A DNA stretch of 64,000 bases from Oscillospiraceae bacterium (GTDB taxonomy: Bacteria > Bacillota > Clostridia > Oscillospirales > UBA929): contig JAIRUW010000076.1 of the NCBI GenBank assembly GCA_031254195.1, forward strand, positions 1 to 64,000. Direction: 5' to 3'. Positions 8,484-16,016 of this stretch are shown piece after piece. The notes under the pieces were generated by a model. The model was not told where the DNA came from and searched no databases. It was given only the letters and a program-made list of their open reading frames with translations. A program made the position numbers and the translations under genes. Each line of letters begins with the position of its first letter. Positions within the stretch are counted from its first letter, which is position 1.

Positions 8484-9356
8484 ATGAATTTGCTGACTCA
8501 GCTCAACCGGGCGATGGCCTATGTCGAGGAGCATATCACCGATGATTTAGCCCTTGCGGATGTTTCAAAGGTCACATCCTATTCGGAATACCACTTCGGC
8601 AGGCTGTTTTACTACATCGCCGATATGCCGCTTTCGGAGTATATCCGCAAACGGAAGCTCTCTCTTGCCGCCATCGAGCTGCAAAGCGGCCGCGAAAAGG
8701 TCATTGACCTAGCCATCAAATACGGCTACGACAGCGCGGACAGCTTTACACGCGCCTTTACCAGACAGCACGGTATTACGCCGAGCGGCGCGCGGAAGCA
8801 AGGGATTATGTTGGTCAACTTCCCTCCGATGTCCTTTCAAATCAAAATTGAAGGGGTGCAAGGCATGAACTGGCGAATCGAGCAGAAAGCAGCGTTTGAG
8901 GTGGTTGGCGTCGAGCGGAGATTTAAGAACGACGAGACAGACCTAATCTCCGGTTTCTGGGGTGAGAAATCCAAGGACGGCAGCTTGGAACGGCTGAAAA
9001 AACAGACAGGGCGAAGCGATTTTATGGGCGTTTGCGGGCACATGGATGAAGCGAAGGGCGATTTCCTCTACATGATCGGCTTACTCTCCGATAAAAGCAC
9101 GGATACCGGAGGCTTTTCCGTCATCAAGGCCCCCGCGGCCACTTGGGCAATCTTCCGAAGCGAAGAGCTGGACAGCAACCCATACGGCGCGGAGATCCCC
9201 AAGCTCTTCCAAAGCGCCTACAAGGAGTGGCTGCCGTCTTCAGGCTATGAAAAGCTCGAAGGCCGTGACGGGGAGATCTATGACATGGAATTTTACGGCG
9301 TCACCGACAACGGCAAATATTTCGAGGAAGTGTGGCTGTCGGTGGCGAAGGGTTAA
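8484..9356 (+). CDS. AraC-family regulator with GyrI-like effector domain
   Basis: Residues 1-105 form an AraC/XylS DNA-binding domain (LADVSKVTSYSEYHFGRLF, then DLAIKYGYDSADSFTRAF). Residues 110-290 match the GyrI/SbmC-like small-molecule-binding domain seen in Rob, SoxS-like and BmrR-type regulators. This class usually responds to lipophilic drugs or toxic cations and controls transporters, but no transporter is adjacent, so the target is unknown. The start ATG at 8484 is preceded by AAAGGAGG. A 14-bp terminator stem follows the gene, which makes it a single-gene unit. Confidence 0.9.
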   Translation: MNLLTQLNRAMAYVEEHITDDLALADVSKVTSYSEYHFGRLFYYIADMPLSEYIRKRKLSLAAIELQSGREKVIDLAIKYGYDSADSFTRAFTRQHGITPSGARKQGIMLVNFPPMSFQIKIEGVQGMNWRIEQKAAFEVVGVERRFKNDETDLISGFWGEKSKDGSLERLKKQTGRSDFMGVCGHMDEAKGDFLYMIGLLSDKSTDTGGFSVIKAPAATWAIFRSEELDSNPYGAEIPKLFQSAYKEWLPSSGYEKLEGRDGEIYDMEFYGVTDNGKYFEEVWLSVAKG

Positions 9357-9367
9357 CGCCGCCACCT

Positions 9368-9399
9368 AAAAGCACCAAGCCGGGCGGCTTGGTGCTTTT
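9368..9399. terminator. Bidirectional intrinsic terminator
   Basis: AAAAGCACCAAGCC, loop GGGC, and GGCTTGGTGCTTTT form a perfect 14-bp stem with flanking A and T runs. It can end both the AraC/GyrI gene (+) and the coiled-coil gene (-). Confidence 0.9.
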
Positions 9400-9426
9400 C
9401 CTGTTTATGTACCCTCTGTTTTTCTG

Positions 9427-10068
9427 CTAGCTATGTTTTTTCCCTCTCCACGAGATGGGGCGAAGGGGGGCTGTTTTCATGGGACTGTCGAGAGCGCCTT
9501 GATGTTCAGAAAGCTGTTGCTGTATTCTTTCGCTGGCAGGTTGATCGCTTTGCTTGACAGTACATGCGGAAACTGTTTGATCCTCCTGATCCGGCCGCGG
9601 TCTCTGAACCGGCGCCGTAAGGTTTTGGTTAGCCAAATGCTGAGGCACAGGAGACTGTTGGCATACAGGTTGCTGTTGTGCAACGGGTGGAAAGAAATCG
9701 CCTGGCCGCTCTGCCGTTCGCTGAGGCCTGATGATTCTGAGCGCCGCTTTTTGAGGGTAATACGCCAAGTCAGCTTGCTTTCTCGCCTCGCCTGCCTTTC
9801 TCCTCGCTTCATCGGCTTGTGTTCTGGCTTCATCAGCCTGTTTTTTCGCTTCGTCGGCCTGTTTTTTCACTATATAAGCATCCCGCGCTTTTTGGTAGCA
9901 TTCCTCGGCCTTTTGGAAATATATCCTGGCTTTGAAGTAAGAATGCTCCTGCTGATACTCTTGCGCTTTTTGATAATATTCTTCTGCGATTTGATACAAC
10001 CGGTCGGGTTGATTTTGATCCCAGTAGTATATATTGGATGCTTTGATTACATAGTTACTCCGCCTCAT
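9427..10068 (-). CDS. Coiled-coil repeat protein of unknown function
   Basis: The start at 10068 follows AAAGGTGGG; longer frames run back through the tRNA gene and are rejected. The product has 213 residues. The N-terminal part is rich in Tyr, Gln and Glu (AEEYYQKAQEYQ, AEECYQKARD), reminiscent of tetratricopeptide-like helices. It is followed by five consecutive heptad-like copies of KKQADEA or a close variant (about residues 66-105), then a Gln/Pro-rich disordered tail. There is no signal peptide. It lies 36 bp downstream of tRNA-Leu and may be read from the same promoter. I do not recognise the family. The heptads suggest an oligomeric helical rod. Confidence 0.7.
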   Translation of the reverse strand: MRRSNYVIKASNIYYWDQNQPDRLYQIAEEYYQKAQEYQQEHSYFKARIYFQKAEECYQKARDAYIVKKQADEAKKQADEARTQADEARRKAGEARKQADLAYYPQKAALRIIRPQRTAERPGDFFPPVAQQQPVCQQSPVPQHLANQNLTAPVQRPRPDQEDQTVSACTVKQSDQPASERIQQQLSEHQGALDSPMKTAPLRPISWRGKKHS

Positions 10069-10103
10069 ATCAACCCACCTTTCTGTCCATGCCAGGCATT
10101 TTT

Positions 10104-10186
10104 TGGTGCGGACACCGGGATTCGAACCCGGATGCTTGCGCACTGGCTCCTAAGACCAGCGTGTCTGCCAATTCCACCATGTCCGC
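10104..10186 (-). tRNA. tRNA-Leu (anticodon TAG)
   Basis: The minus-strand sequence starts GCGGACATGG and ends in CCATGTCCGC-complementary pairing plus an encoded CCA. It has a long variable arm, a T-arm GGTTCGAATCC, and the anticodon loop CTTAGGA, giving TAG (decodes CUA). The 83-base length fits class II tRNA-Leu. Confidence 0.95.
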
Positions 10187-10199
10187 TTACTATAGTAAT

Positions 10200-10229
10200 A
10201 GTATACCACATATACCCCCGTCCCCGCAA
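10200..10229 (-). promoter_or_regulatory. Putative tRNA-Leu promoter
   Basis: On the minus strand TTGCGG (10224-10229), an 18-bp spacer and TATACT (10200-10205) end 13 bp before the mature tRNA 5' end. Confidence 0.5.
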
Positions 10230-10242
10230 GCGTATTTTCCGC

Positions 10243-10271
10243 TTGACAAACGCCGCGCGCCGCTGTATACT
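10243..10271 (+). promoter_or_regulatory. Promoter of the RNHCP-rsgA operon
   Basis: TTGACA (10243-10248), exactly 17 bp, then TATACT (10266-10271). Transcription would start near 10278, giving a leader of about 245 bases before the RNHCP gene. Confidence 0.85.
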
Positions 10272-10326
10272 GATTACAGTCCGGTACTGCCGGGCGTATA
10301 TCCATACCACGAAAGGAGTTGTTTTA

Positions 10327-10356
10327 ATGTCGGTCTTTGAGGTGAACGCAGTCTAA
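10327..10356 (+). CDS. Nine-residue leader peptide (MSVFEVNAV)
   Basis: A strong ribosome site GAAAGGAG (10311-10318) precedes ATG TCG GTC TTT GAG GTG AAC GCA GTC TAA. It is the first translated frame of the transcript and lies about 95 bases before an intrinsic terminator. The bases ACGAAAGG (10309-10316), covering its ribosome site, are exactly complementary to CCTTTCGT (10430-10437) downstream. This suggests that translation of the leader and the downstream RNA fold are mutually exclusive. The peptide probably acts through ribosome position rather than as a product. Confidence 0.7.
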   Translation: MSVFEVNAV

Positions 10357-10379
10357 AACCAAATAACGGGCGTATTTTA

Positions 10380-10488
10380 GTTCAACGGGGGAGTTCTGCC
10401 CTGTTGTGACTGTGCGCCGCCGAACGCAACCTTTCGTTGAACCTGACTTTTTCGGGGCACGGCTGAGGTCGTGTCCCGTTTTGTTGTG
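10380..10488 (+). promoter_or_regulatory. Transcription attenuator (competing stems plus terminator)
   Basis: GTTCAACG (10380-10387) pairs with CGTTGAAC (10435-10442), while CAAC-GGG (10383 on) can instead pair with CCCTGTTG (10399-10406); the two folds exclude each other. Next comes a terminator: CGGGGCACG (10453-10461), an 8-base loop, CGTGTCCCG (10470-10478) with one G-U pair, and TTTTGTTGTG. Together with the leader peptide this has the layout of a ribosome-controlled attenuator for the downstream five-gene operon. Confidence 0.7.
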
Positions 10489-10524
10489 CTCGGAATCCCA
10501 AACTCACCTTTAAGGAGACGATCT

Positions 10525-10899
10525 ATGAAATACAGACATATAGCTTGTTCCGACGCTTTTACCTGCAAAGCCTGCGGGACTTTCAACCCGCCGGACGGCG
10601 CGGGCAGCGCTCACCGCAACCATTGCCGGCAATGCCTGTGCAGCGTCCATCTGGACAACGACCCGGGCGACCGGGCCTCCCTGTGCCATGGGATCATGGA
10701 CGCCATCGGCGTTTGGGTGCGCAAAGGGGGCGAATGGGCGATCATCCACCGGTGCCGTATATGCGGCGCGTTACACTCAAACCGCGTCGCCGCCGACGAC
10801 AACCCTGCCCTGCTGATGTCCGTTGCCGTCAAGCCGTTAGCGACGCCGCCGTTTCCATTAGGGAGGCTGGAAAACATTTTGAAAGGGAGTAGTCTATGA
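10525..10899 (+). CDS. RNHCP domain protein (zinc-ribbon type)
   Basis: The start ATG at 10525 follows TAAGGAG. The 124-residue protein has the RNHCP pattern: two CxxC pairs (FTCKACG and HRCRICG), the name motif near HRNHCRQC, and the conserved VHLDNDPGDRAS stretch followed by GGEWAIIHRC. The Cys pairs probably bind zinc. The molecular role of RNHCP proteins is not established to my knowledge. It overlaps rsgA by 4 bases (ATGA), so the two are translationally coupled, pointing to a ribosome-linked job. A paralogue lies at 16030-16341. Confidence 0.85.
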   Translation: MKYRHIACSDAFTCKACGTFNPPDGAGSAHRNHCRQCLCSVHLDNDPGDRASLCHGIMDAIGVWVRKGGEWAIIHRCRICGALHSNRVAADDNPALLMSVAVKPLATPPFPLGRLENILKGSSL

Positions 10900-11894
10900 T
10901 TCAAACGACCGCGCGCGTCAGCGCCGTCCACAAAGAACGGTACGAACTGTTTTCAGACGGTGAGCGCTTTTTCGGAAAGCTCAAAACCGGCGTCTATATC
11001 AACGGCGACGAGCCGTACCCCACCGCCGGGGACTTTGTGACCATACTGCAAAACCCCGCCGGCGACAGCATCATCATCCAAACCCATCCCCGCAAGAGCT
11101 TCTTTTCGCGGCAGGACCCCGACCCGGGCGGGCACCGCGAACAGGCTGTCGCCGCCAACTTCGACACTGTTTTTATCATGCAATCGCTCAATCAGGACTT
11201 CAACCTCCAGCGCTTGGATAGGTATCTGGCGCTGGCGTGGCAGAGCGGCGCCGTACCGGTGGTCGTCCTGACAAAAGCAGACCTGATCGGCGACCCGTCC
11301 GCGCATCTCCGCGCGGCGGGGTCCGCCGCGCCCGGCGTGGATATTATCGCCGTCAGCGCCATAACCGGGGAGGGGCTTGCCGATTTAGAGCAATATATCC
11401 AACCCGGCATGACCTGTGTCCTGCTCGGCTCGTCCGGTGTGGGCAAGTCGAGCCTGCTCAACGCGCTGGCGGGAGAAGATCTGATGGCGGTCAATACCAT
11501 CCGCGAGGACGACGGCAAAGGCCGCCACACCACCACCCACCGTCAGCTTGTGACCCTGCCCAACGGCGCGCATATCATCGACACGCCCGGCATGAGGGAG
11601 CTGGGGCTGTGGGACGCGTCGGACGGTCTGGGGGAAATGTTCTCCGATATAGAAGCCCTGCTCGGTTCCTGCCGCTTTTCCGACTGCCGGCATCAAACCG
11701 AACCCGGCTGCGCCGTCCGCGCAGCCATGGAAAACGGCGATTTGCCTCCAAAACGCTGGGAGCGGTATGTCAAGCTCAAACGCGAGGCACTGTACGCCGA
11801 GAACAAAGCCGCTGCCGCGCATGAGAAGCGCGCCCGCTTTAAGGAGATTTCCATGTGGTCAAAAGCAAATAAAAAAGGAGGTGGTAAGCCGTGA
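10896..11894 (+). CDS. rsgA: Ribosome small subunit-dependent GTPase A
   Basis: This is the circularly permuted GTPase that checks late 30S assembly and releases RbfA-type factors. In order: an N-terminal OB fold (about 1-75, RNA binding), G4 LTKADL at about 125, G5 VSAITGEG, G1 GSSGVGKSSLLN, the switch region GKGRHTTTH with the catalytic-type His, G3 DTPGMREL, and a zinc knuckle C-x4-C-x-H-x5-C (CRFSDCRHQTEPGC). The length of 332 is slightly above the family norm because of a basic tail. It is the second gene of a coupled operon and overlaps both neighbours by 4 bases. Its placement with GNAT and APH-type genes, rather than in its usual PASTA-kinase cluster, suggests a paralogue tuned to ribosome stress. 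Confidence 0.95.
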   Translation: MIQTTARVSAVHKERYELFSDGERFFGKLKTGVYINGDEPYPTAGDFVTILQNPAGDSIIIQTHPRKSFFSRQDPDPGGHREQAVAANFDTVFIMQSLNQDFNLQRLDRYLALAWQSGAVPVVVLTKADLIGDPSAHLRAAGSAAPGVDIIAVSAITGEGLADLEQYIQPGMTCVLLGSSGVGKSSLLNALAGEDLMAVNTIREDDGKGRHTTTHRQLVTLPNGAHIIDTPGMRELGLWDASDGLGEMFSDIEALLGSCRFSDCRHQTEPGCAVRAAMENGDLPPKRWERYVKLKREALYAENKAAAAHEKRARFKEISMWSKANKKGGGKP

Positions 11895-12853
11895 AAATCA
11901 CAGATTTTACAGCCAATCATATAGAACGAGCGATAGCCATCGCAAAACAGAATTATGAAGCCGAGCGGAGGTGTGTCCCGGCGCTCCCTCCGCTAAACGA
12001 ATGGCCGGATATGACCGGCTTTGCACACAACAACCTCGGCGCCGCCGCGTTCGACGGCGACAGGATGCTCGGGTTTCTGTGCGTTTGGGACCCATGGGAC
12101 AACGCGTGGGATATGCAAGGGCTGCGCCATCTCTTTTCACCGATGCACGGCAACGGGACCGTGCCCGAAAATCGCGCAAAAATATATGCCCGGCTGTATC
12201 AGGCGGCGGGCGAAAAGTGGGCGCGGGCGGGCGCGGCAAGCCACGGGATATGCCTGTATGCCCATGATACAGTGGGACAAGAGCAGTTTTTCCGCTATGG
12301 TTTCGGAGCGAGAACTGTTGATGCGATTCGAGGAATGGATGAAATAAAGGCTCCGCCTTGTGAGGGCTATACCTTTTGCGAGCCTGCGCCGGAAGAGGTT
12401 ATTGAAATCCTGCCGCTGGAGAATCTGCATATGGCAGGATATATCGACAGTCCGTTCTTTATGGTCAGACAGCAAGACAGTGAGACAGGGTTTTGGGAGG
12501 AATACCAAAAAGTGAGGCCGGTGTACTTCCTTGCCAGGTATAACGGCACGGCTATTGCGTATATCAAGGCGGAATTGGACGGTGAAACCTTTATACAGAA
12601 CACTTCCGGTTACCTGCATGTCAAAGGGCTGTATTGCTTGCCGGAGCACAGGGGCAAAGGCGTACCTCAAACCCTTTTGAATTGCTTGACGCAGAAACTG
12701 AAATCACAGGGTTATGTCCGCCTCGGCGTGGATTTTGAGAGCTTCAACCCGTCAGGCTCCGGCTTCTGGCATAAATATTTCACCGCGTATACCTACGGCG
12801 TCGTGCGGCGTATCGACGAGAGCGCCATACTGAAAATAAGGGAGGGCTGCTGA
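11891..12853 (+). CDS. GNAT-family N-acetyltransferase (two-domain)
   Basis: The start GTG at 11891 overlaps the rsgA stop (GTGA) and is preceded by AAAGGAGGTGG. The protein has 320 residues, about twice a single GNAT domain. The N-terminal half is degenerate. The C-terminal half has the acetyl-CoA loop PEHRGKGVPQTLL at about 255-267 and the following SQGYVRLGVDFESFNPSGSGFWHKYF. Proteins of this double-GNAT shape acetylate amines of peptides or antibiotics. The substrate here is unknown. It is the third gene of the coupled operon, followed with a one-base overlap (TGATG) by the APH-type kinase. Confidence 0.85.
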   Translation: MKITDFTANHIERAIAIAKQNYEAERRCVPALPPLNEWPDMTGFAHNNLGAAAFDGDRMLGFLCVWDPWDNAWDMQGLRHLFSPMHGNGTVPENRAKIYARLYQAAGEKWARAGAASHGICLYAHDTVGQEQFFRYGFGARTVDAIRGMDEIKAPPCEGYTFCEPAPEEVIEILPLENLHMAGYIDSPFFMVRQQDSETGFWEEYQKVRPVYFLARYNGTAIAYIKAELDGETFIQNTSGYLHVKGLYCLPEHRGKGVPQTLLNCLTQKLKSQGYVRLGVDFESFNPSGSGFWHKYFTAYTYGVVRRIDESAILKIREGC

Positions 12854-13845
12854 TGGAACGATATATCAAACCGTTGAGCAAAATGCTGAAAAAGACCGTC
12901 GTCCGCGCCGACTGTAAAGCCGCACAGCTGCACGGCGGCACATTGGGCGACGTGAGGCTGGTCACAGGGACGGCGGAAACGGACGATGGAGAGACCTTGC
13001 CGGTCAAGCTGGTTTGGAAAACGCAGAAGCAATGGGAGCGCCACGGCGACCCCGGTTCATGGCGCAGGGAGTACGATTTATACATGTCGGAGTTGGGCGG
13101 GGCGTTTTCAGACACGTTGCGATGGCCGGAATGCTACCATGCCGAATTGAACGAAAACGAAACCCAGCTATGGCTGGAGTACATAGACGGAATATCGGGT
13201 TTGGACCTAACCGGCGAAATGTATGAACAGGCGGCGTTAGAGCTGGGGCGGTTCCAGGGCAAACTGTACGCTGAAAAACCTGCTTTTTTGCAAACCATGG
13301 CCAACCTGAGCGAGGTGGATTACATGAAAAATTTCTATCTGCACTATCGCTCATGGCCTGTGGTGTACGACTACATCCGCTCCGACAAATGCGAGCTCCC
13401 CAGACACCTCTGCCAAATGCTGATAGACATTGATGAAAACGAAGACGGGCTGTTCGCACGGCTCGAAAAACTGCCCATCATTTTCTGCCACAGGGATTTC
13501 TGGGTGACCAACATCTTTTACAAAGACGGCAAGATCGTACTCATCGACTGGGACACCACCGGATGGGGCTATATGGGCGAAGATATGGCAAGCCTGATCG
13601 CCGATGAAGCCGACGTTGAACACATGGTTGAATACTACCAAAAATGTGTCCCGGCTTACTACAAGGGCTTTTCGGAGTACGCCGGCATATCGCATGTCAC
13701 GGATCACTGCGTCCGCGAACTGATGCTGCTTATGTTCGGATACAGGCTGGTCGAATGGTACATTCACGCGGATACACCCGAGGACAAGGCCCTGCACCTC
13801 AATACCCTGCAACAAATCTATGAGATGAAAGGGGATATACCGTGA
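12853..13845 (+). CDS. Aminoglycoside phosphotransferase (APH) family kinase
   Basis: The fold is that of APH/choline-kinase-like enzymes. The Brenner-type catalytic loop HRDFWVTN holds the base Asp at about residue 216, and the metal-binding IDWDTTGWGY follows at about 231. The N-terminal lobe (1-110) has the expected strands with a Lys in LVWKTQ as the ATP-binding lysine. The family phosphorylates small hydroxylated molecules, including aminoglycosides, macrolides and fructosamines. Nothing in this sequence fixes the substrate. Its position between two acetyltransferases in an attenuated, ribosome-linked operon makes a drug-modifying or self-protection role a reasonable guess. Confidence 0.85.
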   Translation: MERYIKPLSKMLKKTVVRADCKAAQLHGGTLGDVRLVTGTAETDDGETLPVKLVWKTQKQWERHGDPGSWRREYDLYMSELGGAFSDTLRWPECYHAELNENETQLWLEYIDGISGLDLTGEMYEQAALELGRFQGKLYAEKPAFLQTMANLSEVDYMKNFYLHYRSWPVVYDYIRSDKCELPRHLCQMLIDIDENEDGLFARLEKLPIIFCHRDFWVTNIFYKDGKIVLIDWDTTGWGYMGEDMASLIADEADVEHMVEYYQKCVPAYYKGFSEYAGISHVTDHCVRELMLLMFGYRLVEWYIHADTPEDKALHLNTLQQIYEMKGDIP

Positions 13846-14639
13846 ATATCACTTTCCGCCTGGAAACCCCCGCCGACCGCTATGCCGTAGAAGCCATGAC
13901 CCGCGAGGCGTTTTGGCAGTTTTGGGAGGACGGGCGCAAGATCTGCGACGAGCACCTGCTTGTCCACAAACTGCGCACCGCTCAGGGCTTTGTGCCGGAG
14001 TTGAATTATGTAGCCGAGGTGGACGGTGAGCTGGTTGGACATATCATCTTCACCAAGAGCCGGATCGAGGGAGAGGATGGGAAGGAGACCGAAACACTGA
14101 CCTTCGGCCCGCTCACCGTCCTGCCGGAGATGCAGAGCAAAGGCATTGGGAAAGCCCTGATGCGCCATACGTTCGCGGAGGCGAAACGGTTGGGTTACCG
14201 CGCCGTCCTCATCTTCGGCCACCCTGACTATTATCCCCGCGCCGGATTCAGGCGGGCCGCCGAATTTGGCGTCACGACCGCCGACGGCAAGACCTTCGAC
14301 GCGTTTATGGCTTACCCTCTCTACGACGGCGCGCTGGACGGGATACGCGGGCGCTACTTCATAGACCCTGTTTATGAACAGCTGAGCCAAGAGGAGGCTC
14401 TAGCGTTCGATACAAAGTTTCCGCCTAAAACGCCGCATTCCCCCGTGCCGCTCAAAACCCTGCTGGAGCGCTTGGAGCCGGGCGCGGCAAAGGCCATCCA
14501 AGGGCTGGGGATTCCCAACCTCGACATTTTGAAATCCAGAAGCGAGCGGGACATATCGTCGCTGGAGGGGATGGACGAAAAGGCGGTGGAAACGGTACGC
14601 GCCGTCATGCGGGAACACGGCTACCGCTGGGGAGGGTGA
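13842..14639 (+). CDS. GNAT acetyltransferase (YhbS-like) with helical C-terminal domain
   Basis: The start GTG at 13842 overlaps the previous stop (GTGA). Residues 1-170 match the YhbS-like GNAT group: LGPLTVLPE-type strand, the acetyl-CoA loop QSKGIGKALMRH, and GHPDYYPRAGF. Residues 200-265 are an extra segment (GIPNLDILKSRSERDISS, LEGMDEKAVETVRAVMREHG) that reads like the helix-hairpin-helix of an RNA polymerase alpha C-terminal domain, which would bind DNA or another protein. The last gene of the five-gene coupled operon. The combination of acetyltransferase and HhH-like tail is unusual; substrate unknown. Confidence 0.85.
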   Translation: MNITFRLETPADRYAVEAMTREAFWQFWEDGRKICDEHLLVHKLRTAQGFVPELNYVAEVDGELVGHIIFTKSRIEGEDGKETETLTFGPLTVLPEMQSKGIGKALMRHTFAEAKRLGYRAVLIFGHPDYYPRAGFRRAAEFGVTTADGKTFDAFMAYPLYDGALDGIRGRYFIDPVYEQLSQEEALAFDTKFPPKTPHSPVPLKTLLERLEPGAAKAIQGLGIPNLDILKSRSERDISSLEGMDEKAVETVRAVMREHGYRWGG

Positions 14640-14658
14640 CTATACTTTAGCCCTCCTG

Positions 14659-14680
14659 ACGCTTAGCGTATGTTAGGCGT
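14659..14680. repeat. 22-bp imperfect palindrome, copy A
   Basis: ACGCTTAGCGT/ATGTTAGGCGT. It matches 19 of 22 bases of the perfect palindrome at 56711-56732. It lies 16 bp before the methyltransferase start, in the position of an operator. Confidence 0.6.
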
Positions 14681-14696
14681 GAAAACGGAGGATTTT

Positions 14697-15539
14697 ATGG
14701 GACTCGGTTGGATTAACCCGGAGGAGTATTCCTTCAACAGTTTTCTGCTCATGGAGCGTTTTCAAATCCGCTTGATGATGGAATCGGGTGGTTGGCGCAA
14801 CAACAAAGATGAGTGGAAACGCACCATGGGCGTTGCGTTGAACGCCAACCCTGCTGTCAGATGGTATCTTGAACACAAATGCCCTGAGTGTGCGTCTGTG
14901 GTGCAAGAAATCACAGCGAACGCCCCGGCAGTCACAAACGCGGCGGAAATCCGCAAAGCAGAAGTATACGCACTGGCATCGGTCGAGGATTTTGTCATCC
15001 ACACAACGCCGAAAATGATGGAAACAAACTGCCACTATATCCGCGATTGGGACAAGGAGCGGTTATACGAGATGGCTGACTTTAAGGATAAAATCGTCCT
15101 TGACGTCGGAGCCGGTTCGGGGCGGTTGACATTCGCAGCGGCGGTACTCGCCAGAGAGGTCTACGCAAGCGAGCCTGTCGAGACGATGCGGGAGTTCATA
15201 CGCAGCAAATCAAGGCTCGGAAACATCAACAATATCCGCGTTACAGAAGCGTTGGTGACTTCGATTCCCTATCCCGACAACTCGTTCGATATTGTTATGT
15301 CAGGTCATGTTGTCGGCGACGATTGGGACACGGAAATCGCGGAGCTAACCCGCGTTTGTAAATCAGGCGGTTGGCTGCTCGACTGTCCCGGCGATGAAAC
15401 ACATGCTCCATACTACAAACAGCAAGAAAAGACCGACAAGCCGGATGAGCTGGTGATACGCGGCTGGGAAAAAATGAGTTATGTAGGCAACGGCGGCGGT
15501 TATGTAGGCCGCTACCGTAAGCAGATATGGAAAGGGTGA
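14697..15539 (+). CDS. SAM-dependent class I methyltransferase
   Basis: The start ATG at 14697 has ACGGAGGA five bases before it; an earlier ATG at 14670 lies inside the palindrome and lacks a site. The C-terminal half is a class I methyltransferase: motif I IVLDVGAGSGRLTFA at about residue 132, motif II acidic residue in VYASEPVETM, and IPYPDNSFDIVMSGHV as the post-II/motif IV region. The N-terminal 110 residues are helical and probably select the substrate (about FMGLG to HTTPKMMETN). The substrate is not identifiable. It stands apart from the preceding operon and has a 22-bp palindrome just upstream that also occurs before deoC. Confidence 0.85.
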   Translation: MGLGWINPEEYSFNSFLLMERFQIRLMMESGGWRNNKDEWKRTMGVALNANPAVRWYLEHKCPECASVVQEITANAPAVTNAAEIRKAEVYALASVEDFVIHTTPKMMETNCHYIRDWDKERLYEMADFKDKIVLDVGAGSGRLTFAAAVLAREVYASEPVETMREFIRSKSRLGNINNIRVTEALVTSIPYPDNSFDIVMSGHVVGDDWDTEIAELTRVCKSGGWLLDCPGDETHAPYYKQQEKTDKPDELVIRGWEKMSYVGNGGGYVGRYRKQIWKG

Positions 15540-15601
15540 TATTTTGAAGCATCAAACCAACAAACTCACACACTAACGGGGGATGACGCCGTAAATCGCC
15601 G

Positions 15602-15745
15602 GTGAAATGGGATGACGCCTACCGCTGGATGGTGGTTAACAGCCGCCATACATTGCCCGATACAAAAGAAGAGTGCCGTGGCACGGCACTTGACATATTA
15701 AAGTCGGGAATAGTTCGGATAAGGGGATGCGATACGCCCCTTTGA
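15602..15745 (+). CDS. Possible small protein or gene remnant (47 aa)
   Basis: GTG at 15602 opens VKWDDAYRWMVVNSRHTLPD and continues to TGA at 15743. The residue mix is protein-like (Trp, Tyr, Asp rich start, LDILKSGIVRIRG end), but there is no convincing ribosome site. A perfect 17-base palindrome (15673-15689) lies inside. It could be the end of a decayed gene. I know no homologue. Confidence 0.3.
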   Translation: MKWDDAYRWMVVNSRHTLPDTKEECRGTALDILKSGIVRIRGCDTPL

Positions 15746-15947
15746 AGCAGGAAGCGGAAGTATTCGCCGCCTCAAGAGGGCAGCGGAGAATCAAGAGAAG
15801 AGCGTCATCGGCGCGCAGGGTGTGGCAAGACGGAATTTATTTCCGGCTTCCACCACCCGCCAGCGAGCCGCGCATGACGCTTGACACAGCCTCTCTCCCA
15901 TTAAGCCCGGGCAACGTGACGTTGCATCCAATGGCGTCTGCGGACGC
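15673..15947 (+). other. Hairpin-rich stretch before the second RNHCP gene
   Basis: The 490-base gap 15540-16029 holds a perfect palindrome GTGCCGTGGCACGGCAC (15673-15689), a stem AAGGGG...CCCCTT (15721-15742), GCAACG-TGA-CGTTGC (15911-15925) and GCGTC-TGCG-GACGC (15934-15947). A longer frame reaching back to 15727 covers part of it but does not look coding. It may be the structured leader of the RNHCP gene. Confidence 0.4.
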
Positions 15948-15994
15948 AGGACGAGGATTGCCCGTCACAAAGAAGAAACAGAACCCCGCCTTCC

Positions 15995-16016
15995 GATATT
16001 TGAAATCTCAAATATC
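15995..16016 (+). promoter_or_regulatory. Hairpin abutting the ribosome site of RNHCP-2
   Basis: GATATTTGA, loop AATC, TCAAATATC form a perfect 9-bp stem. The next bases are AGGAGGG, the ribosome site of the GTG start at 16030. The stem may expose or block that site depending on conditions. Confidence 0.55.

Noticed and set aside
9433-10356. A 307-codon plus-strand frame across the coiled-coil gene and tRNA
   Set aside because: It reads through a tRNA on the opposite strand; only its last nine codons (the leader peptide) have a real start and ribosome site.
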